This document shows, in pieces, positions 17,382 through 26,842 of a stretch of DNA of 64,000 nucleotides (positions are counted from its first letter, which is position 1; every line of letters begins with the position of its first letter). The stretch comes from CAYZED01 sp964477445 (lineage in GTDB: Bacteria > Bacillota > Clostridia > Lutisporales > Lutisporaceae): positions 1 through 64,000 of the forward strand of contig CAYZED010000013.1 of the NCBI GenBank assembly GCA_964477445.1, in the 5' to 3' direction. The translations under genes and the position numbers were made by a program. The notes beneath the pieces were generated by a model. The model made no database searches. It was not told the DNA's origin and saw only the letters and a program-made list of their open reading frames with translations.

Positions 17382-18203
17382 TCTTTTCCCCTATTTATCA
17401 TACTAGCAAGATAAGCTCCGCCAAAACCATTATCAATATTTACGACACCAATTCCTGAAGCACAACTGTTTAGCATCGTAAGTAGTGCTGATAAGCCCCC
17501 GAAGTTTGCACCATATCCCACACTAGTGGGAACTGCAACTACTGGGCAAGATGCAATTCCTGCAACTACGCTTGCTAGAGCACCTTCCATCCCTGCGACT
17601 GCCACTATAACACTTGCATTTTCTATTATTTCAGAATTCATCAACAACCTATGAATACCCGCTACGCCTACATCATAAAGTCTTATTACTTCATTTCCCA
17701 AAAATTCAGCTGTGACAGCGGCTTCTTCCGCCACTGACATATCAGAAGTTCCACCTGTTGCGATTAATATTTTCCCGCCTCGAATTTTCACTGGTTTTCT
17801 TATTATTCTTATGATTCTTGACATCGAATCATAAATGGCGTCTGGCGCTATTTCAAGAACAGTTTTAAATGCTTCTTCAGTAGCTCTAGTTCCCATTACA
17901 TTATCGTTATGCTCTAATAATTTTGTGAAAATCAGCTTAATTTGTTCTATAGTTTTTCCAGCACAGTAAATAACTTCGCCTTGGCCTTTTCTGATCTTTC
18001 TGTGATGGTCAAGTTTTGCAAACCCCATTTCTTCGTAAGGGAGTTTTTTTAATTCATCTATTACATGATTCTCATCAATTTCCGATTCTTTGTAACGTCT
18101 TAATAAATCTTGNNNNNNNNNNTTTTCCTTGACGTTACTCCTGAAAATCACTATCCAGGAAATTAAGATATCTTAATAAATCTTGCAAATGTCGCTCGTC
18201 CAT
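17378..18203 (-). CDS. larB: LarB, nickel-pincer nucleotide synthase
   Basis: A PurE-like carboxylase core (ILIATGGTSDMSVAEEAAV, VVAVAGMEGALASVVAG, PTSVGYGANFGG) identifies LarB, which carboxylates and hydrolyses nicotinic acid adenine dinucleotide in the first step of the pincer cofactor. The 5-prime end is damaged by ten N at 18113-18122. CAAGATTTATTAAGA occurs on both sides, so the ~65 bases between are probably an assembly artefact. The real start is then MDERHLQDLLRRYKESE at 18203, whose ATG overlaps the preceding stop as TAATG. Confidence 0.9.
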
Positions 18204-21200
18204 TATTGCACCTCATTTTCTAAATTTTTAAATGCAGTCGCCATCATAAGCTTTATCCTATTAATCTGATTAACTTCGCTAGCACCTGGATCGTAATCTA
18301 TAGCTACAATATTAGACTTCGGAAAAGTCTTTCTTAGTTCTTTTATCATTCCTTTTCCTGTTATATGATTTGGAAGACATGCAAATGGCTGCATACAAAT
18401 TATATTTGGTACTCCACCTTTAATTAATTCGATCATTTCAGCAGTTAAAAGCCAACCTTCTCCAAATTGATTACATGTGGAAATTACTTTTTCGGTTTCG
18501 TGAGCTAATTCTCGAATTTTAACTGGTGGTTCAAACCTTTTGCTCTCAGTTAACGCCTTTGTCATCTCACTTCTATAAAAATCAATCGCCTTGATAATAG
18601 CTTTTCCACCTATGTTTCCAATAGGATTATGCATTAAGTATCTATGTTTTACTTCATGATTATATGCACTGTAATTTATAAAGTCTATTAAGCTAGGCAT
18701 TACCGCTTCGGCGCCTTCGTTCTCAACTACTTCAATTACATTGTTGTTTGCTGTCGGATGGAATTTAACTAGTATTTCTCCGACCAATCCAACTCTAGGC
18801 TTTCTCATTTTTTCATCAATAGGTAGTCTATCAAAATCCTCGATAATATTTCTGACATTCTTTTTGAACTCTGATATTTTGCCATTATTAACATTATTTT
18901 TACAAACATCTATCCAGCTCTCGTATAAACGATTAGCCGATTCTTTTTCTAGTTCATATGGCCTAACTCTAAGCAAAACATTCATAAAAATGTCACCATA
19001 GACAAGCCCTATTATTGCTTTATGAAGCATTTTTAATGTGATTTTAAAGCCTGGATTTTTTTCTAGTCCAGATAGATTGAACGAAATTACTGGTATATCA
19101 GGAAATCCCGAATCCTTAAGTGCTTTTCTTAAAAAAGCTATATAATTTGTGGCTCTGCAACCGCCACCAGTCTGAGACATAAATACAGAAGTATTTTCAA
19201 GATCATATTTTCCAGTCTTCAAAGCTTCAATTATTTGTCCAACAGCTAAAATCGAAGGATAACAGGCATCATTATTAACATATTTCAAACCTTCTTCAAC
19301 AGCTTTTCTGTCTACTGACGGAAGAACCTCAATATTATATCCTTCTGCTTTAATTGCAGCTTCCAAAAACTGCCAATGTATAGGTGAAAGTTGCGGACAG
19401 AGAATAGTGTGTTTCTTTTTCATTTCTTTTGTGAAAGGAATCTTTACTATTCTACTATCTTGAATTTCTGGTTTTATTCCACGCTTTTCTCGTTCTTTAA
19501 TAGCCGCCATCAATGATCTAATTCTGATTCTAGCCGCTCCAAGATTACTAACTTCATCTATTTTAAGTAGAGTAAAAATTTTGTTCTTAGATTCAAGGAT
19601 CTCGTGCACTTGGTCTGTCGTAACAGCGTCTAATCCGCATCCAAAACTATTCAACTGGATTAATTCAATATTATCTTTTCCGGCCACAAAATGCGCGGCG
19701 CCATATAGTCTAGAGTGGTAAACCCACTGATCTACTATTCTAAGAGGTCTCTCCACAGCATCCAAATCTGATACACTATCTTCAGTTAACACAGCAATTC
19801 CATGTGCTGCAATCATTTCTGGAATCCCATGATTAATTTCCGGATCAAGGTGATACGGTCTTCCAGCTAAAACTACTGCAGGTAAATTATTCTCAATAAC
19901 ATACGCTACAAGTTCTTTACCTTTTTCTTTAATGTCAAATTTTACTTTATCGCTTTCAATAAATGCCTTTGTAAGTGCTTCATTTATCTCTTTTTTTGTG
20001 ACTTTATATGATTCAAAAACTTCGAATAGGCGATCGGCAAGTTTTTTCTTATCATTTAGTGAAATGAATGGACTCAAAAACTTAACGCTGCCATCGTGGA
20101 TTTCCTCAATATTTAATCTTATTACCTCTGGGTAAGTGGCTACTATCGGGCAATTGTAACAATTATCAGCCTTTTCATGTTCCTTTTCTTCATAATTTAC
20201 ACAAGGATAGAAAATAGCATCAACTTTTTTATCTATTAATTGGACAATATGACCATGAGAAAGTTTAGCTGGATAGCAAGCGGATTCTGAAGGTATACTC
20301 TCCATTCCTAATTCATAAACTTTTCTCGTGCTTCTTCCTGATATTTCAACCCTGAAACCAAGTTCAGTTAAAAAAGTATGCCAAAGTGGATAATTCTCAT
20401 ATAAGTTAAGAACCCTAGGTATTCCTATTGTTCCTCTTTTTGCTTTTTCTTTTGATAATGATTTATAGTTAAAAAGTCTATCATATTTATATTTATACAA
20501 ATTCCCAATATTAGTAAACTCACTAACTTCGCCAGATCCCTTTTCGCAACGATTTCCGGAAATAAACTTCCTATCTTTGTTGAAAAAATTGATAGTTAAT
20601 TGGCAATTGTTATTGCATTTAGCACATCTTTCAATGCTGCTCTCTGATTTTAGTTTACTTAAAGCTTCTCTTTTTATTAAACTAGAGAATTTTCCGTTTT
20701 CATGGCGTTCCATTGCAAGCAGAGCTGCGCCAAAAGCTCCCATAAGCCCTGCAATATCAGGTCTTACGGTTTCTCTTTCAGTAACTAATTCAAAAGCTCT
20801 TAAAACAGCTTCATTATAAAAAGTTCCACCTTGAACGATAATTTTTTTTCCTAATTCTCTAGGGTCTCTGATTTTTATGACTTTGAACAAAGCATTCTTA
20901 ATGACAGAATAACTAAGCCCTGCCGAAATATCTCCAACAGTAGCTCCCTCTTTCTGTACTTGCTTTATTCTTGAATTCATAAATACTGTACATCGCGAGC
21001 CCAAATCCACTGGTTCTTTAGCCAAGAGTGCTTCTTTAGCAAATTCAGGTGATTCAAGATTAAGCGACTTAGCAAAAGTCTCAATAAAAGAACCGCACCC
21101 CGATGAGCACGCTTCATTTAGCATAATACTTCCTATTACGCCGCGTTTAACCCTGAGACACTTCATGTCCTGTCCACCGATGTCCAAAATAAATTGAACT

Positions 21201-22453
21201 CCTGGTAGGAAGTGCTCTGCCGCTTTATAATGAGCCATGGTCTCAATTTCACCAAAATCCGCCTGTAATGCGGTTTTTATGAGGCCTTCTCCATATCCAG
21301 TAACTGTAGCAGCACCGATTTCAAGAGCTTCAGGTAATTTATTATATATTTCTTCCAAAATTCTCATAGAAGACTTTAATGGATTTCCTTCATTAGAACC
21401 GTACCATTCATAAACGATAGTTTTGTCTATATCCAAGAGAACAGCTTTAGTGGTAGTCGAACCCGCATCTATACCCAAATAAAGAGGTCCCATAGCCATG
21501 GAGAGATCTTTCTTTTCGGCCTTGTTCTGTGAGTGTCGGTCTCTAAACGTCTGGAGTGCTTCTTCCGTTCTAAACAAAGGTTCCATTCTCGAAACTTCAT
21601 ATTCGCTATGGAATTCTTTGTTATTGAGTCTGGCTACTAATTCTCCAAAAGTAATAAAATGACCATGTACACTCTTTAGCGCAGCTCCAATCGCAACAAA
21701 TAGCTGTGAATTGTCAGGTGCATATATCTCATCTTCTTTTAGTTTCAAAGTTTCAACAAAACGTTTTCTTAACTCAGGCAAAAAATGAAGTGGCCCTCCT
21801 ATAAAGGCTACCTTCCCTCTTATTGGCTTTCCGCAAGCCAATCCGCTAATAGTCTGATTTACTACAGATTGAAAGACTGAAACAGCAAGATCTGATTTGG
21901 CTGCTCCTTCATTTAGTAATGGTTGAAGATCTGATTTAGCAAAAACTCCACATCTAGCAGCAATAGGATAAATAGTCNNNNNNNNNNTCTCTGCCATTTT
22001 ATTTAGACCAGCAGCATCAGTTGATAGCAACGTCGCCATTTGATCAATAAAAGCACCTGTACCACCTGCACAAGTACCATTCATTCTTTGTTCTAAAGAG
22101 TCACCAAAATATGTTATTTTCGCATCTTCTCCGCCTAGTTCAATAGCTACATCCGTCCCGGGTAAAAACGTTTCAACAGCTTCACTGCCAGCAATTACTT
22201 CTTGAACAAAATTCAAGTCTAACCATTTAGCTATTCCCAATCCTCCAGAACCAGTAACTGCAATTTCTGCAAATGCCTCTTCATAACCATTGCACGCTCT
22301 TTTTATTAAATCTGATACTGTATCCCTAATATTTGATAAATGTCTTATATATTCTCCAAAAATAAGTTTGTTTTCTTTATCGAGAATTACAAGCTTAACA
22401 GTAGTTGAGCCTACATCAAGGCCTAGCTTGTACGTAACTTTTGGTTTTATCAT
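18203..22453 (-). CDS. 2-hydroxyacyl-CoA dehydratase activase-related fusion protein
   Basis: About 1,416 residues. Two ASKHA ATPase domains (LGLDVGSTTVKLV near residue 10; LGIDAGSTTTKAVLL near 325) each have the cluster-binding cysteines of HgdC-type activases (NGTCAGGTG / ARCGVFAKSDLQ; NEACSSGCGSF / RCTVFMNSRI). From about residue 670 a DUF2229/HgdB-like region follows with many cysteines (PSESACYPAKLSHGH, CNYEE-type positions, QTGGGCRATNY, CLPNHITGKG). Such proteins couple ATP hydrolysis to low-potential electron transfer and include double-cubane cluster proteins. Start at 22453, with GGAGG ten bases upstream; the longer frame to 22474 contains that site. Ten N at 21978 interrupt one domain without breaking the frame. 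Substrate unknown; coupled to larB-larC by a TAATG overlap. Confidence 0.88.
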   Translation of the reverse strand: MIKPKVTYKLGLDVGSTTVKLVILDKENKLIFGEYIRHLSNIRDTVSDLIKRACNGYEEAFAEIAVTGSGGLGIAKWLDLNFVQEVIAGSEAVETFLPGTDVAIELGGEDAKITYFGDSLEQRMNGTCAGGTGAFIDQMATLLSTDAAGLNKMAEXXXXTIYPIAARCGVFAKSDLQPLLNEGAAKSDLAVSVFQSVVNQTISGLACGKPIRGKVAFIGGPLHFLPELRKRFVETLKLKEDEIYAPDNSQLFVAIGAALKSVHGHFITFGELVARLNNKEFHSEYEVSRMEPLFRTEEALQTFRDRHSQNKAEKKDLSMAMGPLYLGIDAGSTTTKAVLLDIDKTIVYEWYGSNEGNPLKSSMRILEEIYNKLPEALEIGAATVTGYGEGLIKTALQADFGEIETMAHYKAAEHFLPGVQFILDIGGQDMKCLRVKRGVIGSIMLNEACSSGCGSFIETFAKSLNLESPEFAKEALLAKEPVDLGSRCTVFMNSRIKQVQKEGATVGDISAGLSYSVIKNALFKVIKIRDPRELGKKIIVQGGTFYNEAVLRAFELVTERETVRPDIAGLMGAFGAALLAMERHENGKFSSLIKREALSKLKSESSIERCAKCNNNCQLTINFFNKDRKFISGNRCEKGSGEVSEFTNIGNLYKYKYDRLFNYKSLSKEKAKRGTIGIPRVLNLYENYPLWHTFLTELGFRVEISGRSTRKVYELGMESIPSESACYPAKLSHGHIVQLIDKKVDAIFYPCVNYEEKEHEKADNCYNCPIVATYPEVIRLNIEEIHDGSVKFLSPFISLNDKKKLADRLFEVFESYKVTKKEINEALTKAFIESDKVKFDIKEKGKELVAYVIENNLPAVVLAGRPYHLDPEINHGIPEMIAAHGIAVLTEDSVSDLDAVERPLRIVDQWVYHSRLYGAAHFVAGKDNIELIQLNSFGCGLDAVTTDQVHEILESKNKIFTLLKIDEVSNLGAARIRIRSLMAAIKEREKRGIKPEIQDSRIVKIPFTKEMKKKHTILCPQLSPIHWQFLEAAIKAEGYNIEVLPSVDRKAVEEGLKYVNNDACYPSILAVGQIIEALKTGKYDLENTSVFMSQTGGGCRATNYIAFLRKALKDSGFPDIPVISFNLSGLEKNPGFKITLKMLHKAIIGLVYGDIFMNVLLRVRPYELEKESANRLYESWIDVCKNNVNNGKISEFKKNVRNIIEDFDRLPIDEKMRKPRVGLVGEILVKFHPTANNNVIEVVENEGAEAVMPSLIDFINYSAYNHEVKHRYLMHNPIGNIGGKAIIKAIDFYRSEMTKALTESKRFEPPVKIRELAHETEKVISTCNQFGEGWLLTAEMIELIKGGVPNIICMQPFACLPNHITGKGMIKELRKTFPKSNIVAIDYDPGASEVNQINRIKLMMATAFKNLENEVQ

Positions 22454-22543
22454 GAAAAAGATACCTCCGAACAATCTAAAAAAAATACTCCAACATAATA
22501 ATNNNNNNNNNNACTTAATGCAAATTATTAAATGACTATTTCT

Positions 22544-23380
22544 TTACTCACAATATTCTTCAATGACTCTTTTCATGCCAAAGACCAGTTCTTCTGCCCT
22601 GATTTTTCTTTGTTCATGATCAGGTAAAATTGTTTGTTCTACAATTTTCCACAGCACTAAAGGCATTATTTCTGGTTTTTTTGCCCTCTTCCCATTTTGT
22701 CGCTCTTGAACTGCATCCTTTGCACTTAATCCATTACCCTCAAATGGAAGTTTTCCTTTGTTAAAAAGTCTATATGCAATTATTCCCCATGCATAAATAT
22801 CTTGTGTTTTATTAAAAATCTCTTCACGTCTCGAATTTAAGATTTCATATCTCAAATTTAATATTTCAGGTGGTAAATATGCCGGTGTTCCTTCTAATTT
22901 GAGGTCTGAATGATTTAGATTAATATTTGCATTTTCTATTTTGGATATAAAATATGCCGAACTAAAATCAGATAATTTTGTTTTTTCATCTTGGCTTAGT
23001 AAAATATTGCTCTCTTTTATATCTCCGTGGATTATTCCCTCTTCTTCACATTCTGATATTCCTATTGCAACGTCTAACAAATACTTATATCTATATGCTC
23101 TTTCGCGAGCAATTAAAAATTCTGTACTAAGAGTTTCTGCTACCTCAAAAACCAAACAGTTCTCACTTGAAAGATTTTCATAACACCTGATAATGTTCGC
23201 TTTAGTTTTTAATCTTGAATAAAAATATCTTTCTTTCTCTACTAATTTATTACTTTCTTTAAATAATTTAAGTGCGTACTCATTAAGATCTTCGGAAATA
23301 ACTTTGTATACAGTGCCATTTAAACCTTTTCCGATTTCAGAAACGTAAACTAATGCTATATTTTCATTAAAACTAACCAT
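22544..23380 (-). CDS. Ser/Thr protein kinase coupled to folK
   Basis: A 278-residue Hanks-type kinase, catalytic domain only. Glycine loop is GKGLNGTVYKV, the ATP lysine lies in YALKLFKE, the catalytic loop is HGDIKESNILL (G replaces the usual R of HRD), the metal site is DFSSAY (DFS rather than DFG), and the activation segment is GTPAYLPPEIL. There is no transmembrane segment or PASTA domain. It overlaps the end of folK by eight bases, so it is translated with the folate operon. Substrates unknown. The HGD/DFS changes may lower, but need not abolish, activity. Confidence 0.85.
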   Translation of the reverse strand: MVSFNENIALVYVSEIGKGLNGTVYKVISEDLNEYALKLFKESNKLVEKERYFYSRLKTKANIIRCYENLSSENCLVFEVAETLSTEFLIARERAYRYKYLLDVAIGISECEEEGIIHGDIKESNILLSQDEKTKLSDFSSAYFISKIENANINLNHSDLKLEGTPAYLPPEILNLRYEILNSRREEIFNKTQDIYAWGIIAYRLFNKGKLPFEGNGLSAKDAVQERQNGKRAKKPEIMPLVLWKIVEQTILPDHEQRKIRAEELVFGMKRVIEEYCE

Positions 23381-23885
23381 TTTTTAGTTCGCCCAAATTA
23401 TTAATCGTTTGGTTCAAAAGTTCACCAGAATTCTCGAGCTTTTTTAGCCAAAAATCTAATTTCTCACCATTGAATTTAAGATTATTATCTACTTCAAATA
23501 GTGGAACTAACACAAATGCTCTTTCTCCAATTCTCGGATGTGGAATTATCAAGTCTTCAGTTTCAATTTTTTCTTCTGAATAGTATAAAATATCGATATC
23601 AATATTTCTAGGGCCCCAATGGATAAGACGTTCTCTTCCCATTTCTTTTTCAATATCAGATGTAACTTTAAGTAATTCAAATGGATTAAGTTCCGTTTCT
23701 AATAATACTGCAATATTATAGAATGTATCTTGTTCAAAAAAGCCTACAGGTGCAGTTTCATATAAAGATGAGACTTTCTCAATACAAATAGAACCATTTT
23801 TTGACAAAAGATTCAATGCATTAACTAAATTTTTTCTTCTATCCCCAATATTACTTCCTAATCCCAAAAAAACTTTTTCTTTCAT
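23373..23885 (-). CDS. folK: HPPK (hydroxymethyldihydropterin pyrophosphokinase)
   Basis: A 170-residue enzyme transferring pyrophosphate from ATP to 6-hydroxymethyl-7,8-dihydropterin. Signatures: FLGLGSNIGDRRKNL at the N-terminus, PVGFFEQDTFYNIAV, and HWGPRNIDIDILYY with the two magnesium-binding aspartates. Its last codons overlap the kinase gene. The upstream gap to folP-folB contains a 13-bp tandem repeat. Confidence 0.97.
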   Translation of the reverse strand: MKEKVFLGLGSNIGDRRKNLVNALNLLSKNGSICIEKVSSLYETAPVGFFEQDTFYNIAVLLETELNPFELLKVTSDIEKEMGRERLIHWGPRNIDIDILYYSEEKIETEDLIIPHPRIGERAFVLVPLFEVDNNLKFNGEKLDFWLKKLENSGELLNQTINNLGELKNG

Positions 23886-23914
23886 TAAGCGACCCTTCTA
23901 ATTTTTTAATCTAT

Positions 23915-23970
23915 TAATCCTAATCTTTAATCCTAATCTTTAATCTTAATCTTTAATCTTAATCTTTAAT
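23915..23970. repeat. 13-bp tandem repeat between folP-folB and folK
   Basis: Four tandem copies of TAATCYTAATCTT plus a partial copy, ending at the folP-folB stop codon. No function is evident. Confidence 0.8.
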
Positions 23971-25239
23971 CTAAATTTCTCTAGCTCTCACTATTTCAAT
24001 TCCCATCCATCCAAATATTCCTGGTATTGGTGCCTCCGGTTTCCTTACTTGAACTTTTATTGAATTTAACGCAGAAAACTTTTCTAACAAGACATCTGCT
24101 ATTCTCTCACCCAGCGCTTCTATTAAATCAAATCTTTCATCTTCAACTATTTTTTTTAGTTCAAAATAAACATCAGCATAGCTTATAGTTCCTTCTAACA
24201 AGTCAGTCTTACCAGCTACAGCTAAGTCTGTGAGTAGTTCTAGACTTATATAGAACTTTTGACCAAGTTTTTTCTCTTCTTCAAGAACTCCATGATATCC
24301 AAAAAATGCCATTTCGCTCATGATGATTTTGTCAGAAATCTTATTAGTGCTTTTGTCCGAGGTTTTATCAGTATTTTTATCTTTACTCTCCCTTTTTAGT
24401 GAAGTAGTCGTCGCTGAAAGTATTGCCTCTGTTATTCTCGCCGCTTGTAAGTTCTCTTTCACATCATGAACCCTTACAATATCAGCAACCCCTTTAGATA
24501 TTCCAATAACAGTAGTGGCTACAGTTCCAGCCGTGCGTTCTTTTGGGGGAATCCCATTTAAGATTTTCCCTATCATTGATTTTCGAGAAGTTCCTAATAA
24601 TATTGGAAAACCTAGTTTTTTAAGCTCTTCGAGGCGACTCATTACTTCTATGTTTTGGTCAGGATTTTTTCCAAATCCAATACCAGGATCTAAAACCATG
24701 TAATCATCGCAAATCCCAGCGCTACGTCCAATTTTGATTGAGGTTTCCAAGGACTCAGCAATTTCGATCATTATATCTTTTTCATAAATATTATTTTCTT
24801 TATTATGCATAATAATAATAGGTACTTTAAGTTCTGCTACAGTTTTGGCCATATTCGGATCTTTTTTCAATCCCCAGATGTCATTAACAATAGACGCACC
24901 AGCTTTAATAGCTTCAGATGCAACTTCTGATTTGCTGGTATCAATCGAAATTGGAATATTAATCTCTTTTTTTAACGCTTTTATGACGGGAATTACTCGT
25001 TCTAATTCCTCTTTAACTGATATTTCAGTGAATCCCGGCCTGGTCGATTCCCCTCCAATATCTATTATATCCGCTCCGTCTGCTTCCATTTTTTTAGCGA
25101 GTTCAACCGCGTTTTCAACAGACAAATAGTCTCCGCCATCAGAAAAAGAATCAGGAGTGATATTCAAAATCCCCATTATGAGAGTTTTTTCTCCAATAAT
25201 GAGCTTATAATCTCCAGCATAAATCTCAATTTTTTTCAT
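23971..25239 (-). CDS. Fused dihydropteroate synthase / dihydroneopterin aldolase
   Basis: 422 residues with two folate enzymes in one chain. Residues 1-275 are FolP (LIMGILNITPDSFSDGG, IDIGGESTRPG, SIDTSKSEV, DPGIGFGKN, LLGTSRKSMIG), which joins p-aminobenzoate to the pterin. After a linker rich in DK, TD and SDK (~280-305), residues ~307-422 are FolB (MAFFGYHGVLEEEKKLGQ, ADVYFELK, KPEAPIPG). The fusion links non-consecutive steps flanking FolK in the pathway. The linker repeats look like slippage products. The reading frame is continuous, with ATG ahead of the FolP motif. Confidence 0.96.
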   Translation of the reverse strand: MKKIEIYAGDYKLIIGEKTLIMGILNITPDSFSDGGDYLSVENAVELAKKMEADGADIIDIGGESTRPGFTEISVKEELERVIPVIKALKKEINIPISIDTSKSEVASEAIKAGASIVNDIWGLKKDPNMAKTVAELKVPIIIMHNKENNIYEKDIMIEIAESLETSIKIGRSAGICDDYMVLDPGIGFGKNPDQNIEVMSRLEELKKLGFPILLGTSRKSMIGKILNGIPPKERTAGTVATTVIGISKGVADIVRVHDVKENLQAARITEAILSATTTSLKRESKDKNTDKTSDKSTNKISDKIIMSEMAFFGYHGVLEEEKKLGQKFYISLELLTDLAVAGKTDLLEGTISYADVYFELKKIVEDERFDLIEALGERIADVLLEKFSALNSIKVQVRKPEAPIPGIFGWMGIEIVRAREI

Positions 25240-25296
25240 ACAAACCTACCTTTAGATCTACTTTAACTATCTTAATTTTATAATCTGCTTTTAAAT

Positions 25297-25860
25297 CTAC
25301 CTTGCGTTTATTAAACTCATTACTTCAGCCCGAGCTGCCACATCTTTAAGAAAATGTCCTCTTACACATGATGTAACAGTCTTAGCGCCTGGCTTTTTAA
25401 CGCCTCTCATAGTCATACACATATGTTCAGCTTCAACCACCACCACCACGCCATATGGAGTCAATTCTTCCATAATTAAATCTGCTACAGTGGAAGTAAT
25501 TCGCTCTTGTAATTGAGGTCTTTTAGCAACAGTCTCTACCACGCGAGCTAGTTTGCTAAGTCCCGTAAGCCTTCCGTCCTTCGGCAAATATGCCACATGT
25601 GCTTTCCCCAGAAAAGGTACCAAATGATGTTCACACATGGAGAAGAACGGAATGTCTTTAACCAAAACTATTTCCTGGTAACGCTCTTCCTCAAAGTATA
25701 TTTTTAAATGCTCCCTTGGATCTTCTGTAAGTCCAGAAAATATTTCCTCATACATCCTTGCAATTCTACCTGGAGTTCCCTTCAAACCTTCTCTATCAGG
25801 ATCTTCTCCAACTGCAGAAATTATTTCTCTAATTGCTCTTTCTATTCTCTCTTTATCCAT
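25297..25860 (-). CDS. folE: GTP cyclohydrolase I
   Basis: 187 residues, the bacterial length. Zinc and catalytic motifs are SMCEHHLVPFLGKAHVAY, ERITSTVADLI and CMTMRGVKKPG...TSCVRG. It makes 7,8-dihydroneopterin triphosphate from GTP, the entry step of pterin synthesis. It lies between pabC and folP-folB in the same operon. Confidence 0.97.
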   Translation of the reverse strand: MDKERIERAIREIISAVGEDPDREGLKGTPGRIARMYEEIFSGLTEDPREHLKIYFEEERYQEIVLVKDIPFFSMCEHHLVPFLGKAHVAYLPKDGRLTGLSKLARVVETVAKRPQLQERITSTVADLIMEELTPYGVVVVVEAEHMCMTMRGVKKPGAKTVTSCVRGHFLKDVAARAEVMSLINAR

Positions 25861-25909
25861 CTTCTTTACTCCTCACGGTTCGTCATTATTTGTACTATTT
25901 GTATTATGT

Positions 25910-26842
25910 CTATATTTCAATTTCAGTTTCAATTTCAGTTTCAGTTTCAGTTTCAATTTCATTATCTAAATTGACCATATATTTTTCCATAATAAATTTC
26001 AATAGCTTATTTTCTGTTGAATTCTTTTTAATTTCTATAATTTCTCTAACTGGCATGATTCCCATTAACGAATTGGTTAAAAACATTGCGTCGCTATTAA
26101 CAATATCATCTATAATAAAAGCTCCCTCAACAACATTATAACCAAATTTTGTAAAATGTTCAATAGCCCAATTTCTAATTATTCCCGGCAAAGCCCCAAC
26201 CTTCAATTCTGGTGTATAAATTTTTTCATCTTTTATCCAAAAAATATTCGACGTCAAGCATTCACATACATTTTTTTCTTCATTAAGGACTATCATTTCT
26301 TGAAAACCTAATTCCATAGCATCAGTCTTACCTATTAAGTTTTCTGCATAATTCAAAGTCTTTACCCCTAAAAAGCGACTTTTTGTATAAATTCTTTCTT
26401 TAGATAGACCTACCTTTATACCTCTTAAATAATACTCCTCTGGATATGAAAATTCCATAAAATAAATATGCATATCCGCCTTTTTATTTCTTTTTATGTC
26501 AGTATTTTTTACCCAATTAATTCTCATTCTTCCAGAACATATTCTATCAGTACAAATCCCTTTAATCTTATTTTCTATGCTATTATACTTACTTATTTCT
26601 AATATATATTCTTCAACCCATTTTTTTACTTCAAAATACTCTGGCAAATTAGGTAGATTCATTTTTATCGAACTACTCTTCAATCTGTCATAATGTTCCT
26701 TTAAGAATTTTGTGTGACCATTATAAATCAGTACAGTTTCGAAAACCCCTTGTCCCGTGGTGTATCCAGATTCAAATAGGTTTTCAATTCGTAAGCCACC
26801 ATAATAGATAGTTCCATTTTCAGAAATAATCAAATCATTCAC
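25910..26842 (-). CDS. pabC: Aminodeoxychorismate lyase
   Basis: A 310-residue class IV PLP aminotransferase-fold protein. The PLP lysine is in GVKTLNYAENL; ECLTSNIFWI and GALPGIIRNWAI follow in the usual places. It releases p-aminobenzoate and pyruvate from aminodeoxychorismate. It overlaps pabB by eight bases. The C-terminal tail, encoded by a TTTCAR hexamer repeat, is an artificial-looking run of Glu-Thr and Glu-Ile pairs beyond the normal end of the enzyme. Confidence 0.92.
   Translation of the reverse strand: MNDLIISENGTIYYGGLRIENLFESGYTTGQGVFETVLIYNGHTKFLKEHYDRLKSSSIKMNLPNLPEYFEVKKWVEEYILEISKYNSIENKIKGICTDRICSGRMRINWVKNTDIKRNKKADMHIYFMEFSYPEEYYLRGIKVGLSKERIYTKSRFLGVKTLNYAENLIGKTDAMELGFQEMIVLNEEKNVCECLTSNIFWIKDEKIYTPELKVGALPGIIRNWAIEHFTKFGYNVVEGAFIIDDIVNSDAMFLTNSLMGIMPVREIIEIKKNSTENKLLKFIMEKYMVNLDNEIETETETEIETEIEI
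25915..25962. repeat. Hexanucleotide repeat at the 3-prime end of pabC
   Basis: About eight units of TTTCAG/TTTCAA, in frame, encoding alternating Glu-Thr and Glu-Ile. The length can change without a frameshift. Confidence 0.85.
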
